Positions 18,528 to 29,692 of a stretch of 64,000 nt of DNA are shown here, one piece after another (the first letter of the stretch is position 1; each line of letters opens with the position of its first letter). The stretch lies in NCBI GenBank assembly GCA_023958095.1, contig JAMLGJ010000004.1, forward strand, positions 1 to 64,000, read 5' to 3'. Position numbers and translations under genes: made by a program. The notes beneath the pieces are model-generated. The model saw nothing but the letters and a program-made list of their open reading frames with translations, searched no databases and was not told the DNA's origin. Source of the stretch: Microthrixaceae bacterium. Lineage in GTDB: Bacteria > Actinomycetota > Acidimicrobiia > Acidimicrobiales > Microtrichaceae.

Positions 18528-20009
18528 ATGACCGAATCCCATCTCGTCGTCGACGGCTCGAACATCGCGACCGAAGGACGATCCGAGCCTTCCCTCGCGC
18601 AGCTCGATGAAGCGGTGCGCGCGTTCCTCGCCGAACACAGCTTCGACAACGTCGTGGTCGTCGTCGACGCGACCTTCCCCAACCGCATCGACCCCTCCGA
18701 ACGCGACGAGTACGAAGAGGCTGTTCGAGCCGGCGAGATCCTCGTGCCCCCGGCGGGCACCGTCGGCCGGGGGGACGCCTTCGTGTTGATGATCGCCGAG
18801 CGCAGCGGTGCCACCGTCCTGTCGAACGACTCCTTCCAGGAGTTCCACCCCGACCATCCATGGTTGTTCGAGGAGGGCCGACTGCTCGGCGGCAAACCGG
18901 TGCCTGGGGTGGGTTGGGTCTTCGTCGACCGCACGCCCGTGAAAGGGGCGAAGAGCAGACGGGCGACCGCCGAGGCGAAGCGCAAGAAGTCCTCGGGAGC
19001 GAAGTCCACCTCGAAGCGGTCCACCTCGAAGCGCTCCGGCTCGGGAAGGTCACCGGCCAAACCCGGGACGAAGACCAAGAAGGGCACCCCGGCCACCTCC
19101 GACTCCGACAGCGCGGAACCCTCCGGGCGAGCGAAGGCACCCGCGAAACGCTCCCGGTCCGGGGGTGGCGGCAAGAAGGCCACCTCGACGAGGTCCGCCG
19201 GCGGCGGAGCGGGCAGCAGGGACCCGGAGCCGATCAACTCCCCCACCGAGTTCCTCAGCTTCATCACCGATCACCAACCCGGGGCCACCATCGAAGCCGA
19301 GGTGGTGGAGTTCACCTCCCATGGCGCCTATGCCGAACTCGAAGGGGTCCGCTGCTACGTACCACTCAAGTTGATGGCCGACCCCGCGCCACGCAGCCCG
19401 CGCGAGCATCTCACCGTCGGTGAGACGAGGCCCTTTGTCGTGCAGGAATACGACACCCCCAGGCGGGGCATCGTTCTTGCACTACCCGGAGTCGGCGATG
19501 CCGATTCCGGATACCGTGAACAGTCGCAGTCCGCTGGGGAGGACGGCGACCAGTTGACGACAACTGCACAACAAGCACAGCCCGCCGAGGAGGCATCAGT
19601 GGCAGCAACCAAGAAGGCACCGGCCAAGCGCAAGGCGCCCGCCAAGAAGAAGGCGCCTGCGAAGAAGAAGGCCCCGGCCAAGAAGGCACCTGCCAAGAAG
19701 GCACCGGCCAAGAAGAAGGCACCCGCCAAGAAGGCACCGGCCAAGCGCAAGGCGCCCGCCAAGAAGAAGGCGCCTGCGAAGAAGAAGGCCCCAGCCAAGA
19801 AGGCACCAGCCAAGCGCAAGGCACCCGCCAAGAAGGCACCAGCCAAGCGCAAGGCACCGGCCAAGAAGAAGGCACCCGCCAAGAAGGCGCCTGCCAAGAA
19901 GAAGGCCCCAGCCAAGAAGGCACCAGCCAAGCGCAAGGCACCAGCCAAGAAGGCGCCTGCCAAGAAGAAGGCACCGGCCAAGAAGAAGGCGCCTGCCAAG
20001 CGCAAGTAG
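18528..20009 (+). CDS. NYN/PIN-like ribonuclease with S1-like domain and histone-H1-like KAPAKK tail
   Basis: A 493-aa composite. Residues 1-135 resemble the Zc3h12a-type NYN ribonuclease fold: LVVDGSNIA with D9 and N12, VVVDATF with D47, GRGDAF with D83, and LSNDSF with D101 form the expected acidic metal site. Residues 140-235 are a Lys/Arg/Ser-rich linker. Residues 240-325 look like an S1/OB RNA-binding barrel ([20 protein letters not shown]). Residues 358-493 are almost pure [12 protein letters not shown] repeats resembling histone H1. I predict an RNase held on nucleic acid by basic regions; substrate unknown. ATG 18528 is chosen because the NYN strand starts there. A good internal ribosome site at 19587 may make the tail separately. 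Confidence 0.72.
   Translation: MTESHLVVDGSNIATEGRSEPSLAQLDEAVRAFLAEHSFDNVVVVVDATFPNRIDPSERDEYEEAVRAGEILVPPAGTVGRGDAFVLMIAERSGATVLSNDSFQEFHPDHPWLFEEGRLLGGKPVPGVGWVFVDRTPVKGAKSRRATAEAKRKKSSGAKSTSKRSTSKRSGSGRSPAKPGTKTKKGTPATSDSDSAEPSGRAKAPAKRSRSGGGGKKATSTRSAGGGAGSRDPEPINSPTEFLSFITDHQPGATIEAEVVEFTSHGAYAELEGVRCYVPLKLMADPAPRSPREHLTVGETRPFVVQEYDTPRRGIVLALPGVGDADSGYREQSQSAGEDGDQLTTTAQQAQPAEEASVAATKKAPAKRKAPAKKKAPAKKKAPAKKAPAKKAPAKKKAPAKKAPAKRKAPAKKKAPAKKKAPAKKAPAKRKAPAKKAPAKRKAPAKKKAPAKKAPAKKKAPAKKAPAKRKAPAKKAPAKKKAPAKKKAPAKRK
19587..19601 (+). promoter_or_regulatory. Internal ribosome-binding site and in-frame GTG for a standalone KAPAKK protein
   Basis: GAGGAGG (19587-19593), a 5-nt spacer and GTG at 19599, in frame with the NYN-S1 gene. 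Initiation here would yield a 136-aa protein, beginning with an [10 protein letters not shown]-like sequence and consisting only of the lysine-rich repeats. The spacing is ideal for a Shine-Dalgarno start. Codons for Glu-Glu-Ala would create part of this by chance, so it remains a hypothesis. Confidence 0.4.
19603..20006 (+). repeat. Coding repeat: [12 protein letters not shown] array with a 117-nt higher-order duplication
   Basis: Fifteen- to eighteen-base coding units (Lys-Ala-Pro-Ala-Lys plus Lys or Arg) run to the stop. The stretch beginning at 19624 recurs at 19741, exactly 117 nt (39 codons) later, with a single mismatch over roughly the first 57 nt. This points to recent internal duplication. 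Confidence 0.9.
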
Positions 20010-20057
20010 GTGATTGCGGTTCGCTGCCGGTCGGCTGCGGACCGTCGGATCGACCCG

Positions 20058-20085
20058 GGGACCCGGCCCGACAGGGCCGGGTCCC
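20058..20085 (+). terminator. Strong hairpin after the NYN-S1-H1 gene
   Basis: Perfect 12-bp stem GGGACCCGGCCC / GGGCCGGGTCCC with a GACA loop, 48 nt after the stop codon and 67 nt before ettA. No U-run follows. Confidence 0.7.
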
Positions 20086-20152
20086 TGCGCGCCGCCGAGG
20101 ACGCGCCCCCGAGGACATGCCCCCGAGCGGGACGCGCGTAAGGTGCACACCC

Positions 20153-21853
<1,701 letters not shown>

Positions 21854-21917
21854 CAGCCGGGCGCGGCCCGCGAGCGGGAACCCTAAGCAGCTCGGTGGTG
21901 CTGCCGACTGGTGTTGC

Positions 21918-22265
21918 ATGGCTCCCAGGACCAGCACGGCTCGAAGCGGCACCAGCGCGTCGAGGAACAGCAAGGGCGCCCGGCGGTCCTCCGGGCGGGC
22001 GCCGGCCAAGAAGCGATCCAGCCGCGCGGTGTTGCGTGATGTGGAACCGGGCAGCGCGGTGGAGTGCGTGCACTGCGGTGAACGCGTGAAGTTCGCGGCG
22101 AAGATGCGTCACAAGCAGGTGATCTGCAACGTCTACGTGCGTGGCCGCTGGGATCGTGTCGAGCACTTCCACGCGGACTGCTACGGCGAGGCCGGTGAAC
22201 CGCATGGCGATGTGGACACCTCATCCCCCCTGAGGCAGCGCAACGCGGCGTCCCGCGCCTCCTGA
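21918..22265 (+). CDS. Small basic protein with a Cys/His zinc-binding motif
   Basis: A 115-aa unrecognised protein. Residues 1-38 are Ser/Arg/Lys-rich (SKGARRSSGRAPAKKRSSRA). The middle holds CVHC, then a Cys in KQVICNVY, then HADC, a C-C...C...H-x-x-C pattern compatible with one zinc site. The end is acidic and then Arg-rich. The layout suggests a nucleic-acid- or ribosome-associated factor, in keeping with ettA 64 nt upstream and the RNase-like gene before that. ATG 21918 is the first start after ettA. The longer frame inside ettA is a shadow. Confidence 0.65.
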   Translation: MAPRTSTARSGTSASRNSKGARRSSGRAPAKKRSSRAVLRDVEPGSAVECVHCGERVKFAAKMRHKQVICNVYVRGRWDRVEHFHADCYGEAGEPHGDVDTSSPLRQRNAASRAS

Positions 22266-22286
22266 GGCCCGGAAGCACGCCGGGCC
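22266..22286. terminator. Hairpin between converging zinc-finger gene and cysC
   Basis: GGCCCGG / CCGGGCC, a 7-bp stem with a 7-nt loop. It begins directly after the + strand stop and lies 6 nt from the cysC stop, so it could serve both strands. Confidence 0.6.
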
Positions 22287-22292
22287 GCGGGG

Positions 22293-22886
22293 TCACCCGA
22301 GCAGGTCGCGAACCGCTGCTGCGGCCTCCTCGACCCCGAGCTCTTCGGTGGAGAGCACGAGATCCGGGTTCTGCGGGGCCTCGTAGGGATCGTCGATGCC
22401 GGTCATCCCGCTGATCTCCCCCGCCCGGGCACGAGCGTAGAGACCCTTGGGGTCACGTGACTCGCAGACCTCGAGCGGGGTCGCGACGTGCACCTCCACG
22501 AAGCGCAGGCCCGCCTCCTCACAGCGTTTCCGGACCGCCCCGCGCGACTCCCGGTACGGCGAGATGATCGGAACCACCGCCACGAGTCCTGCGTCGGCCA
22601 GCAGCGCTGCCACCTCACCCACGCGCCGGATGTTCTCACGGCGGTCCTCGGCGCTGAACCCGAGGTCACCGTTGAGTCCGTGCCGCAGGTTGTCACCGTC
22701 GAGCAGGTACGCGCCGCGTCCGGCGGCCACGAGCAGCTCCTCCAGCCTCGCCCCGACGGTGGACTTCCCCGATCCGGAGAGGCCGGTGAGCCACACGACC
22801 GCACCCTCACCACCGGTGACGCGCCGTCGGTCACCACGCCGCACCGAACCCTCGTGCCAGCGCACGTTCGGAGAGGTGCCACCCAA
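22293..22886 (-). CDS. cysC: Adenylyl-sulfate kinase (APS kinase)
   Basis: It phosphorylates APS to PAPS. The 197-aa protein has P-loop GLSGSGKST (35-43), the APS-binding LLDGDNLRHGLNGDLGFS, and IISPYRESR with S109, corresponding to the phosphorylated serine of the E. coli enzyme. The C-terminal KGLYARARAGEISGMTGIDDPYE is also conserved. The only start consistent with the frame is TTG 22886, supported by an AAGGAG site about 7 nt upstream. It follows cysN by 77 nt. Here cysN and cysC are separate genes, unlike the fused CysNC of mycobacteria. Confidence 0.94.
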   Translation of the reverse strand: MGGTSPNVRWHEGSVRRGDRRRVTGGEGAVVWLTGLSGSGKSTVGARLEELLVAAGRGAYLLDGDNLRHGLNGDLGFSAEDRRENIRRVGEVAALLADAGLVAVVPIISPYRESRGAVRKRCEEAGLRFVEVHVATPLEVCESRDPKGLYARARAGEISGMTGIDDPYEAPQNPDLVLSTEELGVEEAAAAVRDLLG

Positions 22887-22963
22887 GGGTCAGCTCCTTC
22901 CCATCCGGCAGGTCCGGGGACCCGCCGCTGCGGCACGCGACTGCGTCACCGTTGCCCTCGGGG

Positions 22964-24220
22964 TCACCTGGGTTCGCCGAGGATCATGCCCGCGCCCACC
23001 GTGTTGTTGGTCGCCTCGTCGATGAGGATGAACGAGCCGGTGGCACGGTTGCGGCGGTACTCGTCGAAGAACAACGGCTGGGTGGTCCTGAGGGTGACCC
23101 GGCCGATCTCGTTCAGTGCGAGACGCTCGACCTGTTCGTCGCGGTGCAATGTGTTGACGTCCAGGCGGTAGCGCAACTCCTTGAGCATGGCCCTGGCCGA
23201 ACGCGTGGTGTGCTTGATGGCGTACTTGGCACCCGGATCCAGGCTCGAGGAATCCGAGAGCCAGCAGACCATCGCCTCGATGTCCTGGGAGACCGTCGGC
23301 TGGTTCTGGGGCCGGCACAGCATGTCCCCCCGACTGATGTCGATCTCGTCGGAGAGGAGCACCGTCACCGCCATCGGCGAGTAGGCCTCCTCCAGTGCGC
23401 CGTCCATGGTCTCGATGCGCTCCACGGTCGAGCTGAACCCCGACGGAAGCGCCACCACCTCGTCCCCGGGCTTGAGCACGCCTCCGGCCATGGTCCCCGC
23501 GTAGCCGCGGTAGTCGTGGAACTCGTCGCTGTGGGGACGAAGCACGTACTGCACCGGGAAGCGCACGTCGATGAGGTTGCGGTCAGAGGCGATGTGGACC
23601 GTCTCCAGGTGGTGCAGCAGTGAGGTTCCCTCGTACCACGGCATCGCCTCGGAGCGGCTCACCACGTTGTCGCCCTTCAGCGCCGAGATCGGGATGAAGG
23701 TCAGGTCACCGATGTCGAGCTTGGAGGCGAAGTCCCCGAACTCGGCGACGATCTCCTCGAAACGCTCCTCGCTGTAGTCGACCAGGTCCATCTTGTTGAC
23801 CGCCAGCACGAGGTGCGGGATTCGCAGCAGGGATGCGATGAACGCGTGGCGTCGCGACTGCTCGAGGACCCCCTTGCGGGCGTCGATGAGGACGATCGCG
23901 AGGTCTGCCGTGCTCGCACCGGTGACCATGTTCCGCGTGTACTGGGTGTGGCCCGGGGTGTCGGCGATTATGAACTTGCGCTTCGGGGTCGCGAAGTAGC
24001 GGTAGGCCACATCGATGGTGATGCCCTGTTCCCGCTCTGCCCGCAGACCATCGGTGAGCAGGGCCAGGTTGGTCTCCTCGAGCCCCATCCTCTGGCTCGC
24101 GTCGCTCACGGAGTCGAGCTGGTCCTCGAAGATCGACTTGGAGTCGTGCAGGAGGCGACCGATGAGGGTCGACTTGCCGTCGTCCACCGAGCCGGCTGTG
24201 GCGAACCTGAGCAGTTCCAT
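22964..24220 (-). CDS. cysN: Sulfate adenylyltransferase subunit 1 (GTPase)
   Basis: GTP-hydrolysing subunit of ATP sulfurylase, 418 aa, resembling EF-Tu. G1 is GSVDDGKST (10-18), G3 DTPGH (87-91) and G4 NKMD (142-145), followed by two beta-barrel domains ending [21 protein letters not shown]. It begins with the conserved [16 protein letters not shown]. Its ATG shares one base with the cysD stop (TGATG), a coupling arrangement that would balance the two subunits. Confidence 0.96.
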   Translation of the reverse strand: MELLRFATAGSVDDGKSTLIGRLLHDSKSIFEDQLDSVSDASQRMGLEETNLALLTDGLRAEREQGITIDVAYRYFATPKRKFIIADTPGHTQYTRNMVTGASTADLAIVLIDARKGVLEQSRRHAFIASLLRIPHLVLAVNKMDLVDYSEERFEEIVAEFGDFASKLDIGDLTFIPISALKGDNVVSRSEAMPWYEGTSLLHHLETVHIASDRNLIDVRFPVQYVLRPHSDEFHDYRGYAGTMAGGVLKPGDEVVALPSGFSSTVERIETMDGALEEAYSPMAVTVLLSDEIDISRGDMLCRPQNQPTVSQDIEAMVCWLSDSSSLDPGAKYAIKHTTRSARAMLKELRYRLDVNTLHRDEQVERLALNEIGRVTLRTTQPLFFDEYRRNRATGSFILIDEATNNTVGAGMILGEPR

Positions 24221-25125
24221 CAGAAGTAGCCCTCCCGCTTGCGATCCTCCATCGCCGCCTCGGTGGCACGGTCATCGGCGCGGGTGGCCCCGCGCTCGGT
24301 GATCCGGGTGGCAGCGACCTCCTCGACGACCGCGTGCACATCGCCCGCGTCGGAGTCGACCGCGCCCGTGCAGGATGCGTCACCAATGGTGCGGAACCTG
24401 ACCTTTCGGGTCTCCACCACCTCGTCATCGGCGAGGGTCACGTACTGGGTGACGGCCAGCCACATACCGTCGCGCCGGAACACCTCGCGCTCGTGGGCGT
24501 AGTAGATGTGGGGCACCTCGATGCCCTCCGCCGCGATGTACTGCCAGATGTCGAGTTCGGTCCAGTTGCTGAGCGGGAAGACGCGGATGTGCTCGCCCCG
24601 GTGGTGGCGGCCGTTGTAGAGGCTCCACAGCTCGGGACGCTGGTTCTTGGGGTCCCACTGGCCGAACTCGTCGCGGAAGGAATAGAAGCGCTCCTTCGCT
24701 CGGGCCCGCTCCTCGTCGCGGCGCGCACCCCCGAAGGCTGCGTCGAACCCGTGCTCCTCGATGGCGTCCAGCAGGGTCGTGGTCTGCAACTGGTTGCGGC
24801 TCGCCCGCGGGCCCGACTGCTCCACCACCCGGCCCTTGTCGATCGACTCCTGGACCGACGCCACGACGAGGCGCAACCCGTGGTGCTCGACGGTGCTGTC
24901 GCGGAACTCGTAGACCTCGTCGAAGTTGTGGCCGGTGTCGACGTGCATGACCGGGAACGGCACCCGCGCGGGCCAGAAGGCCTTGATGGCGAGGTGCAGC
25001 ATGACGATCGAGTCCTTGCCACCGCTGAAGAGCAGCACGGGTCGCTCGAACTCCGCCGCGACCTCGCGCATCACGTGGATCGACTCGGCCTCGAGTGTCC
25101 TCAGGTGTTCCAGTTCGTAGCTCAT
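24220..25125 (-). CDS. cysD: Sulfate adenylyltransferase subunit 2
   Basis: Catalytic subunit of ATP sulfurylase, making APS from sulfate and ATP. It is 301 aa with the PP-loop SGGKDS (34-39), then [26 protein letters not shown] and a C-terminal [10 protein letters not shown], all CysD hallmarks. I start at ATG 25125; the frame is open much further upstream, but that is antisense to cysQ. It heads cysD-cysN-cysC. No sulfate transporter, PAPS reductase or sulfotransferase is seen nearby, so whether PAPS serves assimilation or sulfation is open. Confidence 0.95.
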   Translation of the reverse strand: MSYELEHLRTLEAESIHVMREVAAEFERPVLLFSGGKDSIVMLHLAIKAFWPARVPFPVMHVDTGHNFDEVYEFRDSTVEHHGLRLVVASVQESIDKGRVVEQSGPRASRNQLQTTTLLDAIEEHGFDAAFGGARRDEERARAKERFYSFRDEFGQWDPKNQRPELWSLYNGRHHRGEHIRVFPLSNWTELDIWQYIAAEGIEVPHIYYAHEREVFRRDGMWLAVTQYVTLADDEVVETRKVRFRTIGDASCTGAVDSDAGDVHAVVEEVAATRITERGATRADDRATEAAMEDRKREGYF

Positions 25126-25299
25126 TGCACCGCCATGTGCCTGCCGACCGACCCATCGTGCTCGTCGCCGCGGCCGTGGGCACCTATTCGGATCCGTGTG
25201 TGTCCCACCGGGACGCCCCCGCTTGGCCAGCAAGGTTACCGGTGTTGTGCCCGCACCCACGATTCGGGGCGAACCACGGTCGCCTATCCTCGGTCCCCG

Positions 25300-26073
25300 A
25301 TGGCCGCCACCGAAGATGACCACGAGCTCGCTGCACGCCTGGCCTCGGGAGCCGGCGAGGTTCTCCTCGCCCTCCGCTCGGAGCTGCTGGCCGGAGGAGC
25401 CGAACCCCGGACCATCAAGGACCGTGGCGACCGGGCGAGCCATGACTGGCTCATGGCCGAGCTCTCCTCGGATCGGCCGGGTGACGCCGTGCTCTCCGAG
25501 GAGGCCACGGCGTCCGAGGAGCGCACCTCGGACCGCCTCGACAACGCCCGCACGTGGATCATCGACCCCGTCGACGGCACCCGCGAGTACGGCGAGGGCC
25601 GGTCGGACTGGGCCGTGCACGTGGCGCTGGTGGAGGGTGGCCAGCCGGTCGCCGCAGCGGTCGCGCTGCCGCAGCTCGGCGAGGTCCATTCCACGGCCGA
25701 CCCGGCAGAGCTGCCTGATCCCCCAGGGCGGCTCCGGGTCGTGGTGAGCCGCACCCGGCCACCCGCGGAGGCCCTGGCGATCGCGGAGGCCCTCGATGCC
25801 GAACTGGTCGAGATGGGATCCGCCGGGGCGAAGACGATGTCGATCCTGCGTGGCGTGGCCGACATCTACCCGCACTCGGGCGGCCAGTACGAGTGGGACT
25901 CCTGTGCCCCGGTGGCGGTGGCCCGGGCGGCAGGGCTGCATTGCTCGCGCATCGACGGATCCGCGCTGGAGTACAACCGGCCCGATCCCTGGCTGCCCGA
26001 CCTGCTGGTATGCCGCCCCGAACACGCCGACCGCGTGGTAGGGGTGGTCGCTTCGTTCCAGGGACGAGCGTGA
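25300..26073 (+). CDS. cysQ: 3'(2'),5'-bisphosphate nucleotidase CysQ
   Basis: Inositol-monophosphatase-fold enzyme that clears PAP, the inhibitory by-product of PAPS use. It is 257 aa. Metal ligands are visible as E67-E68 in LSEEATAS and DPVDGT (89-94), and near 198 the second-domain WDSCAPVAVARAAG. ATG 25300 is chosen because TATCCT lies 9 nt upstream; the longer frame is antisense to cysD. It faces cysDNC across a 174-nt gap, tying PAP removal to PAPS production. Its stop overlaps the next gene (GTGA). Confidence 0.92.
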   Translation: MAATEDDHELAARLASGAGEVLLALRSELLAGGAEPRTIKDRGDRASHDWLMAELSSDRPGDAVLSEEATASEERTSDRLDNARTWIIDPVDGTREYGEGRSDWAVHVALVEGGQPVAAAVALPQLGEVHSTADPAELPDPPGRLRVVVSRTRPPAEALAIAEALDAELVEMGSAGAKTMSILRGVADIYPHSGGQYEWDSCAPVAVARAAGLHCSRIDGSALEYNRPDPWLPDLLVCRPEHADRVVGVVASFQGRA

Positions 26074-27644
26074 CCGAGCCACGGGACCGGACCCGTTGGG
26101 CGTTCACCGAGTCGGGCCCGTGGGAGGTACGTGAGCCGGACCTCACCTGGATGGCCGGCATCGATGTCCTTCGGGCCTCGGTGCGCAGGCAGGTCCCATT
26201 GCTCACGAACCGCCGACGCCTCCCCGACCTGGGCCGGTTCGCCACGGTCACGGCCCGCCTCGGAGGTGCGCTCGCGGGGTGGGCGGCCCGGGAGCGACGA
26301 CACGGCGGCTCCGAATCGCGCGCCGGGCTGTCGCGGCGCCTCAGGGTCGCGGCGGAACACCTCGGTCCGACCTACATCAAGCTCGCCCAGATCATCTCCA
26401 GTGGTGAGGGCCTGTTCCCCCCCGAGCTCGTCGAGGAGTTCAGGCGCTGCCGGGACCAGGTCCCCGCCGAGGACTTCGGCACCGTCAGGGCGGTGGTGGA
26501 GGGTGACCTGGGCTGTGCCCTGGAGGAGACCTTCTCGAGTTTCGACCCGGTCCCCCTCGCCGCGGCCTCGATCGCGCAGGTCCACTGCGCACGCCTGCGC
26601 ACCGGCGAGGAGGTGGTCGTGAAGGTGCAGCGCCCGACGATCCGTTCCGCGGTGCACCGCGACCTCAAGGTGATGGCCTGGCTCGCCCCGATGCTGGTCG
26701 GCCGCATCCCGATCTCGGCGCTGGCCAATCCTCCGGCGCTCGTCGAGCTCTTCGCGGAGACGATCGGCGAGGAGCTGGACTTCCGCCTGGAAGCGCAGAA
26801 CATGCTGGACGTGGCCGAGGTCTTCGCGGAGCTCGACCAGCGCGGCTACGTCGTGGCCAGGCCGCACCCGCACCTGGTGACACGGCGGGTGCTGGTAATG
26901 GAACGCCTCCACGGGTTCGCGTTCGAGGACCTCGACGCACTGCGCGACGCGGACATCGACACCGAGGCGGTGATACGCACCGGAGTGCTCGGCTTCACCG
27001 AGGGATGCCTGGTGCACGGCATCTTCCACGGCGACCTGCACGCCGGGAACCTCTTCATCACTCCCGAGGGCCGCATCGCGCTCATGGACTTCGGGATCAC
27101 CGCCCGCCTCACGCCCCTGGAACGGTCGGCCTTCCTGCGCCTGATGCTCTCCGGTGCGGTGGGCGACGTGAGGACCCAGATCGAGGCGTTCCGCGACCTC
27201 GGTGCACTCCCGGCGGACACCGACATCGACGACGTGATGCACGAACTCGGACTGGACCGCGCACCGATGGACCCGAGCAGCCTCAGCCAGGAGGAGCTGC
27301 TCGGCGAGATCCAGCGGATCGTCAAGTCGTTGCTCGCCATGGGAGCCCGCCTGCCCAAGGTGCTCATGCTCTATGTGAAGAACATGGTCTTCCTCGACGG
27401 CGCGATCGCCCTGCTGGCCCCCGACCTCGACATCGTGGGCGAGATGGCCCGCCTCTCGACCCACATGGCGACGACCCACGGCGAGACCCTGGCCCGCGAC
27501 GCCGGGATGGACCTGGGCTCCTTCGAGGCCGACCGCGGCGCCATCCGGGCGGGTTTCGGGATCGTCGATGGAGACTCCGACGCACCGGTGACCTACCGTG
27601 AGCTCAAGGCGCGGCGTGACCTGATCCGCCGCCGACTCGGCTGA
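26070..27644 (+). CDS. ABC1/UbiB-family atypical kinase
   Basis: A 524-aa protein-kinase-like ATPase of the ABC1/AarF/UbiB group. The family KxGQ motif appears as YIKLAQIISS, followed by the Ala-rich loop AAASIAQVH, the ELDFRLEAQN motif, the catalytic-loop equivalent FHGDLHAGN and the metal motif LMDFGI. Relatives support quinone or other isoprenoid-lipid metabolism. This one may act on menaquinone or envelope lipids, but that is inference. GTG 26070 overlaps the cysQ stop by 4 nt, so they are co-translated. A late hydrophobic stretch (about 425-450) may sit in the membrane. Confidence 0.85.
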   Translation: MTEPRDRTRWAFTESGPWEVREPDLTWMAGIDVLRASVRRQVPLLTNRRRLPDLGRFATVTARLGGALAGWAARERRHGGSESRAGLSRRLRVAAEHLGPTYIKLAQIISSGEGLFPPELVEEFRRCRDQVPAEDFGTVRAVVEGDLGCALEETFSSFDPVPLAAASIAQVHCARLRTGEEVVVKVQRPTIRSAVHRDLKVMAWLAPMLVGRIPISALANPPALVELFAETIGEELDFRLEAQNMLDVAEVFAELDQRGYVVARPHPHLVTRRVLVMERLHGFAFEDLDALRDADIDTEAVIRTGVLGFTEGCLVHGIFHGDLHAGNLFITPEGRIALMDFGITARLTPLERSAFLRLMLSGAVGDVRTQIEAFRDLGALPADTDIDDVMHELGLDRAPMDPSSLSQEELLGEIQRIVKSLLAMGARLPKVLMLYVKNMVFLDGAIALLAPDLDIVGEMARLSTHMATTHGETLARDAGMDLGSFEADRGAIRAGFGIVDGDSDAPVTYRELKARRDLIRRRLG

Positions 27645-27647
27645 GCA

Positions 27648-27664
27648 CACCCCTGGCCGGGGTG
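27648..27664 (+). terminator. Weak hairpin after the UbiB-like gene
   Basis: CACCCC / GGGGTG with a 5-nt loop, immediately downstream of the stop at 27644. It is short and has no U-run. Confidence 0.3.
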
Positions 27665-27687
27665 CGAACGACCCCGGTGAGGACGAC

Positions 27688-29598
27688 GTGGATACCGACA
27701 CCTACCAATCCGATGGCGAGCAGGTGGACGCCGGCGGGACCCGCCCCGTGGAAGGCATCCGCAACGTGGCGATCATCGCCCACGTCGACCACGGGAAGAC
27801 CACCCTCGTGGATGCCCTGCTGGACCAGGCCGGTGCGATGGGACGGCGTTCGGGCGAGACCGACCGCGTCATGGACTCCCTCGACCTGGAGCGTGAGCGG
27901 GGGATCACGATCCAGGCCAAGAACACCGCTGTGCGCTGGGAGCTCGAGGACTCGACCACGGTCAAGATCAACATCGTCGACACCCCGGGCCACGCGGACT
28001 TCGGCGGCGAGGTCGAACGCGCCCTGACCATGGTCGATGGCGTGCTGTTGCTGGTGGACGCGTCCGAGGGCCCGCTCCCCCAGACCCGTTTCGTGCTGCG
28101 CAAGACCCTCGAGTTGCACCTCCCGGTGGTGCTCGTCGTCAACAAGGTCGACCGGGAGGATGCGAGGATCGCGGAGGTCGTCTCCGAGGTGGAGGAGCTG
28201 TTCCTCGACCTCGACGCGGACGTCGACCAGATCGACTTCCCGGTGCTCTACGCGTGCGCACGCGACGGCCGGGCGTCCGCACAACGCCCGGATGGACCCG
28301 ACGACCTGGATCCCGACCTGTCGGTGCTGGTACGCACGCTGGTCGAACACCTGCCGGCTCCCGTGCACCAGCCGGGGCACCCGCTCCAGGCGTGGGTGAC
28401 GAACCTCGACGCGAACGAGTTCGTGGGACGCCTCGCCATGTGCAGGATCCGCCAGGGCCACATCCGCCGTGGGCAGGAGGTCGCCTGGTGCACCCGCGAG
28501 GGGACCGTCGAACGCGCACGCATCGGTTCGCTGTACGTGACGGAGAACCACGAGCGGGTCGAGGCCGAGAGCGCCGGCCCGGGGGAGCTGATAGCCGTGT
28601 CCGGTCTGGACTCGGTCACCATCGGCGAGACCCTCGCGGACCCCGAGGATCCGCGGCCGCTGCCCGCCATCTCCGTCGACGAGCCGTCGCTCGCCATGAC
28701 GATCGGGGTCAACACCTCACCTCTGGCGGGCAAGGACGGCAAGCTGCTGACGGCACGACTGGTCAAGGCACGACTGGATGCCGAGCTCGTCGGCAACGTG
28801 AGCCTCAAGGTCCATCCAACCGACCGGCCCGATGCCTGGGAGGTTCACGCCCGGGGGGAGCTGCAGCTGGCGGTGCTGGTGGAGACGATGCGCCGCGAGG
28901 GATTCGAGCTGACCGTCGGCAAGCCCCAGGTGGTCACCCGTGAGGTCGACGGCAAGCTCCACGAGCCCATGGAGGCGGTGTCGATCGACGTGCCCGAGGA
29001 GTACCTGGGCGCGGTGAGCCAGCTGCTGGCGACCCGCCGTGGCCAGTTGGTCAACATGGTCAACCACGGAACCGGCTGGGTGCGCATCGAGCAGCGCGTA
29101 CCGGCCAGGGGCCTGCTGGGATTCCGCACCGAGTTCCTCACCGAGACCCGTGGAACCGGAATGCTCCACTCGGTATTCGACGGCTGGGCTCCCTGGACCG
29201 GGGAGATACGCACCCGCGACCGCGGATCGGTGGTTGCGGACCGCTCGGGCAAGGTCACGCCGTACTCCATCGTGGCGCTGCAGGAACGCTGCACCCTCTT
29301 CGTCGGGCCCACCGAGGAGGCCTACGAGGGGATGATCGTGGGCGAGAACTCCCGCGCGGAGGACATGGATGTGAACATCTGCCGGGAGAAGCACCTCACC
29401 AACATGCGCGCGGCCGGCTCCGACAACACCCAGAAGCTCACTCCCCCGACGACCATGTCGCTGGAACGCGCGCTCGAGTTCCTGGCCAACGACGAGTGCG
29501 TCGAGGTCACCCCGACCAACATCAGGCTCCGGAAGGTGGAACTCGACGCCGGGACCCGCGCCCGCAGCCGCAAGTCCCTGAAGGCGGCCCGGGACTGA
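27688..29598 (+). CDS. typA: Translational GTPase TypA/BipA
   Basis: Ribosome-associated GTPase involved in stress adaptation and large-subunit assembly, 636 aa. G1 is [10 protein letters not shown] (31-40), the switch region [13 protein letters not shown]3 DTPGH near 98 and G4 NKVD near 152. It ends with the TypA-specific C-terminal domain ([19 protein letters not shown]...[21 protein letters not shown]). The N-terminal 22 residues are an acidic extension. The start is GTG 27688 with a GAGGA motif upstream. Confidence 0.96.
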   Translation: MDTDTYQSDGEQVDAGGTRPVEGIRNVAIIAHVDHGKTTLVDALLDQAGAMGRRSGETDRVMDSLDLERERGITIQAKNTAVRWELEDSTTVKINIVDTPGHADFGGEVERALTMVDGVLLLVDASEGPLPQTRFVLRKTLELHLPVVLVVNKVDREDARIAEVVSEVEELFLDLDADVDQIDFPVLYACARDGRASAQRPDGPDDLDPDLSVLVRTLVEHLPAPVHQPGHPLQAWVTNLDANEFVGRLAMCRIRQGHIRRGQEVAWCTREGTVERARIGSLYVTENHERVEAESAGPGELIAVSGLDSVTIGETLADPEDPRPLPAISVDEPSLAMTIGVNTSPLAGKDGKLLTARLVKARLDAELVGNVSLKVHPTDRPDAWEVHARGELQLAVLVETMRREGFELTVGKPQVVTREVDGKLHEPMEAVSIDVPEEYLGAVSQLLATRRGQLVNMVNHGTGWVRIEQRVPARGLLGFRTEFLTETRGTGMLHSVFDGWAPWTGEIRTRDRGSVVADRSGKVTPYSIVALQERCTLFVGPTEEAYEGMIVGENSRAEDMDVNICREKHLTNMRAAGSDNTQKLTPPTTMSLERALEFLANDECVEVTPTNIRLRKVELDAGTRARSRKSLKAARD

Positions 29599-29656
29599 CC
29601 CGGCCCTCGTGGCACGGCGATCCCGACGATCCCACCGGAATCCCGACAATCCCTAC

Positions 29657-29685
29657 TTGATTGGTCAGGATTGGCCGCGTAGCGT
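29657..29685 (+). promoter_or_regulatory. Promoter TTGATT-N17-TAGCGT
   Basis: -35 TTGATT (29657-29662) and -10 TAGCGT (29680-29685), 17-bp spacer, with the -10 ending 7 nt before the DUF4395 start. It predicts a leaderless transcript. Confidence 0.6.
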
Positions 29686-29692
29686 TCGCCCC

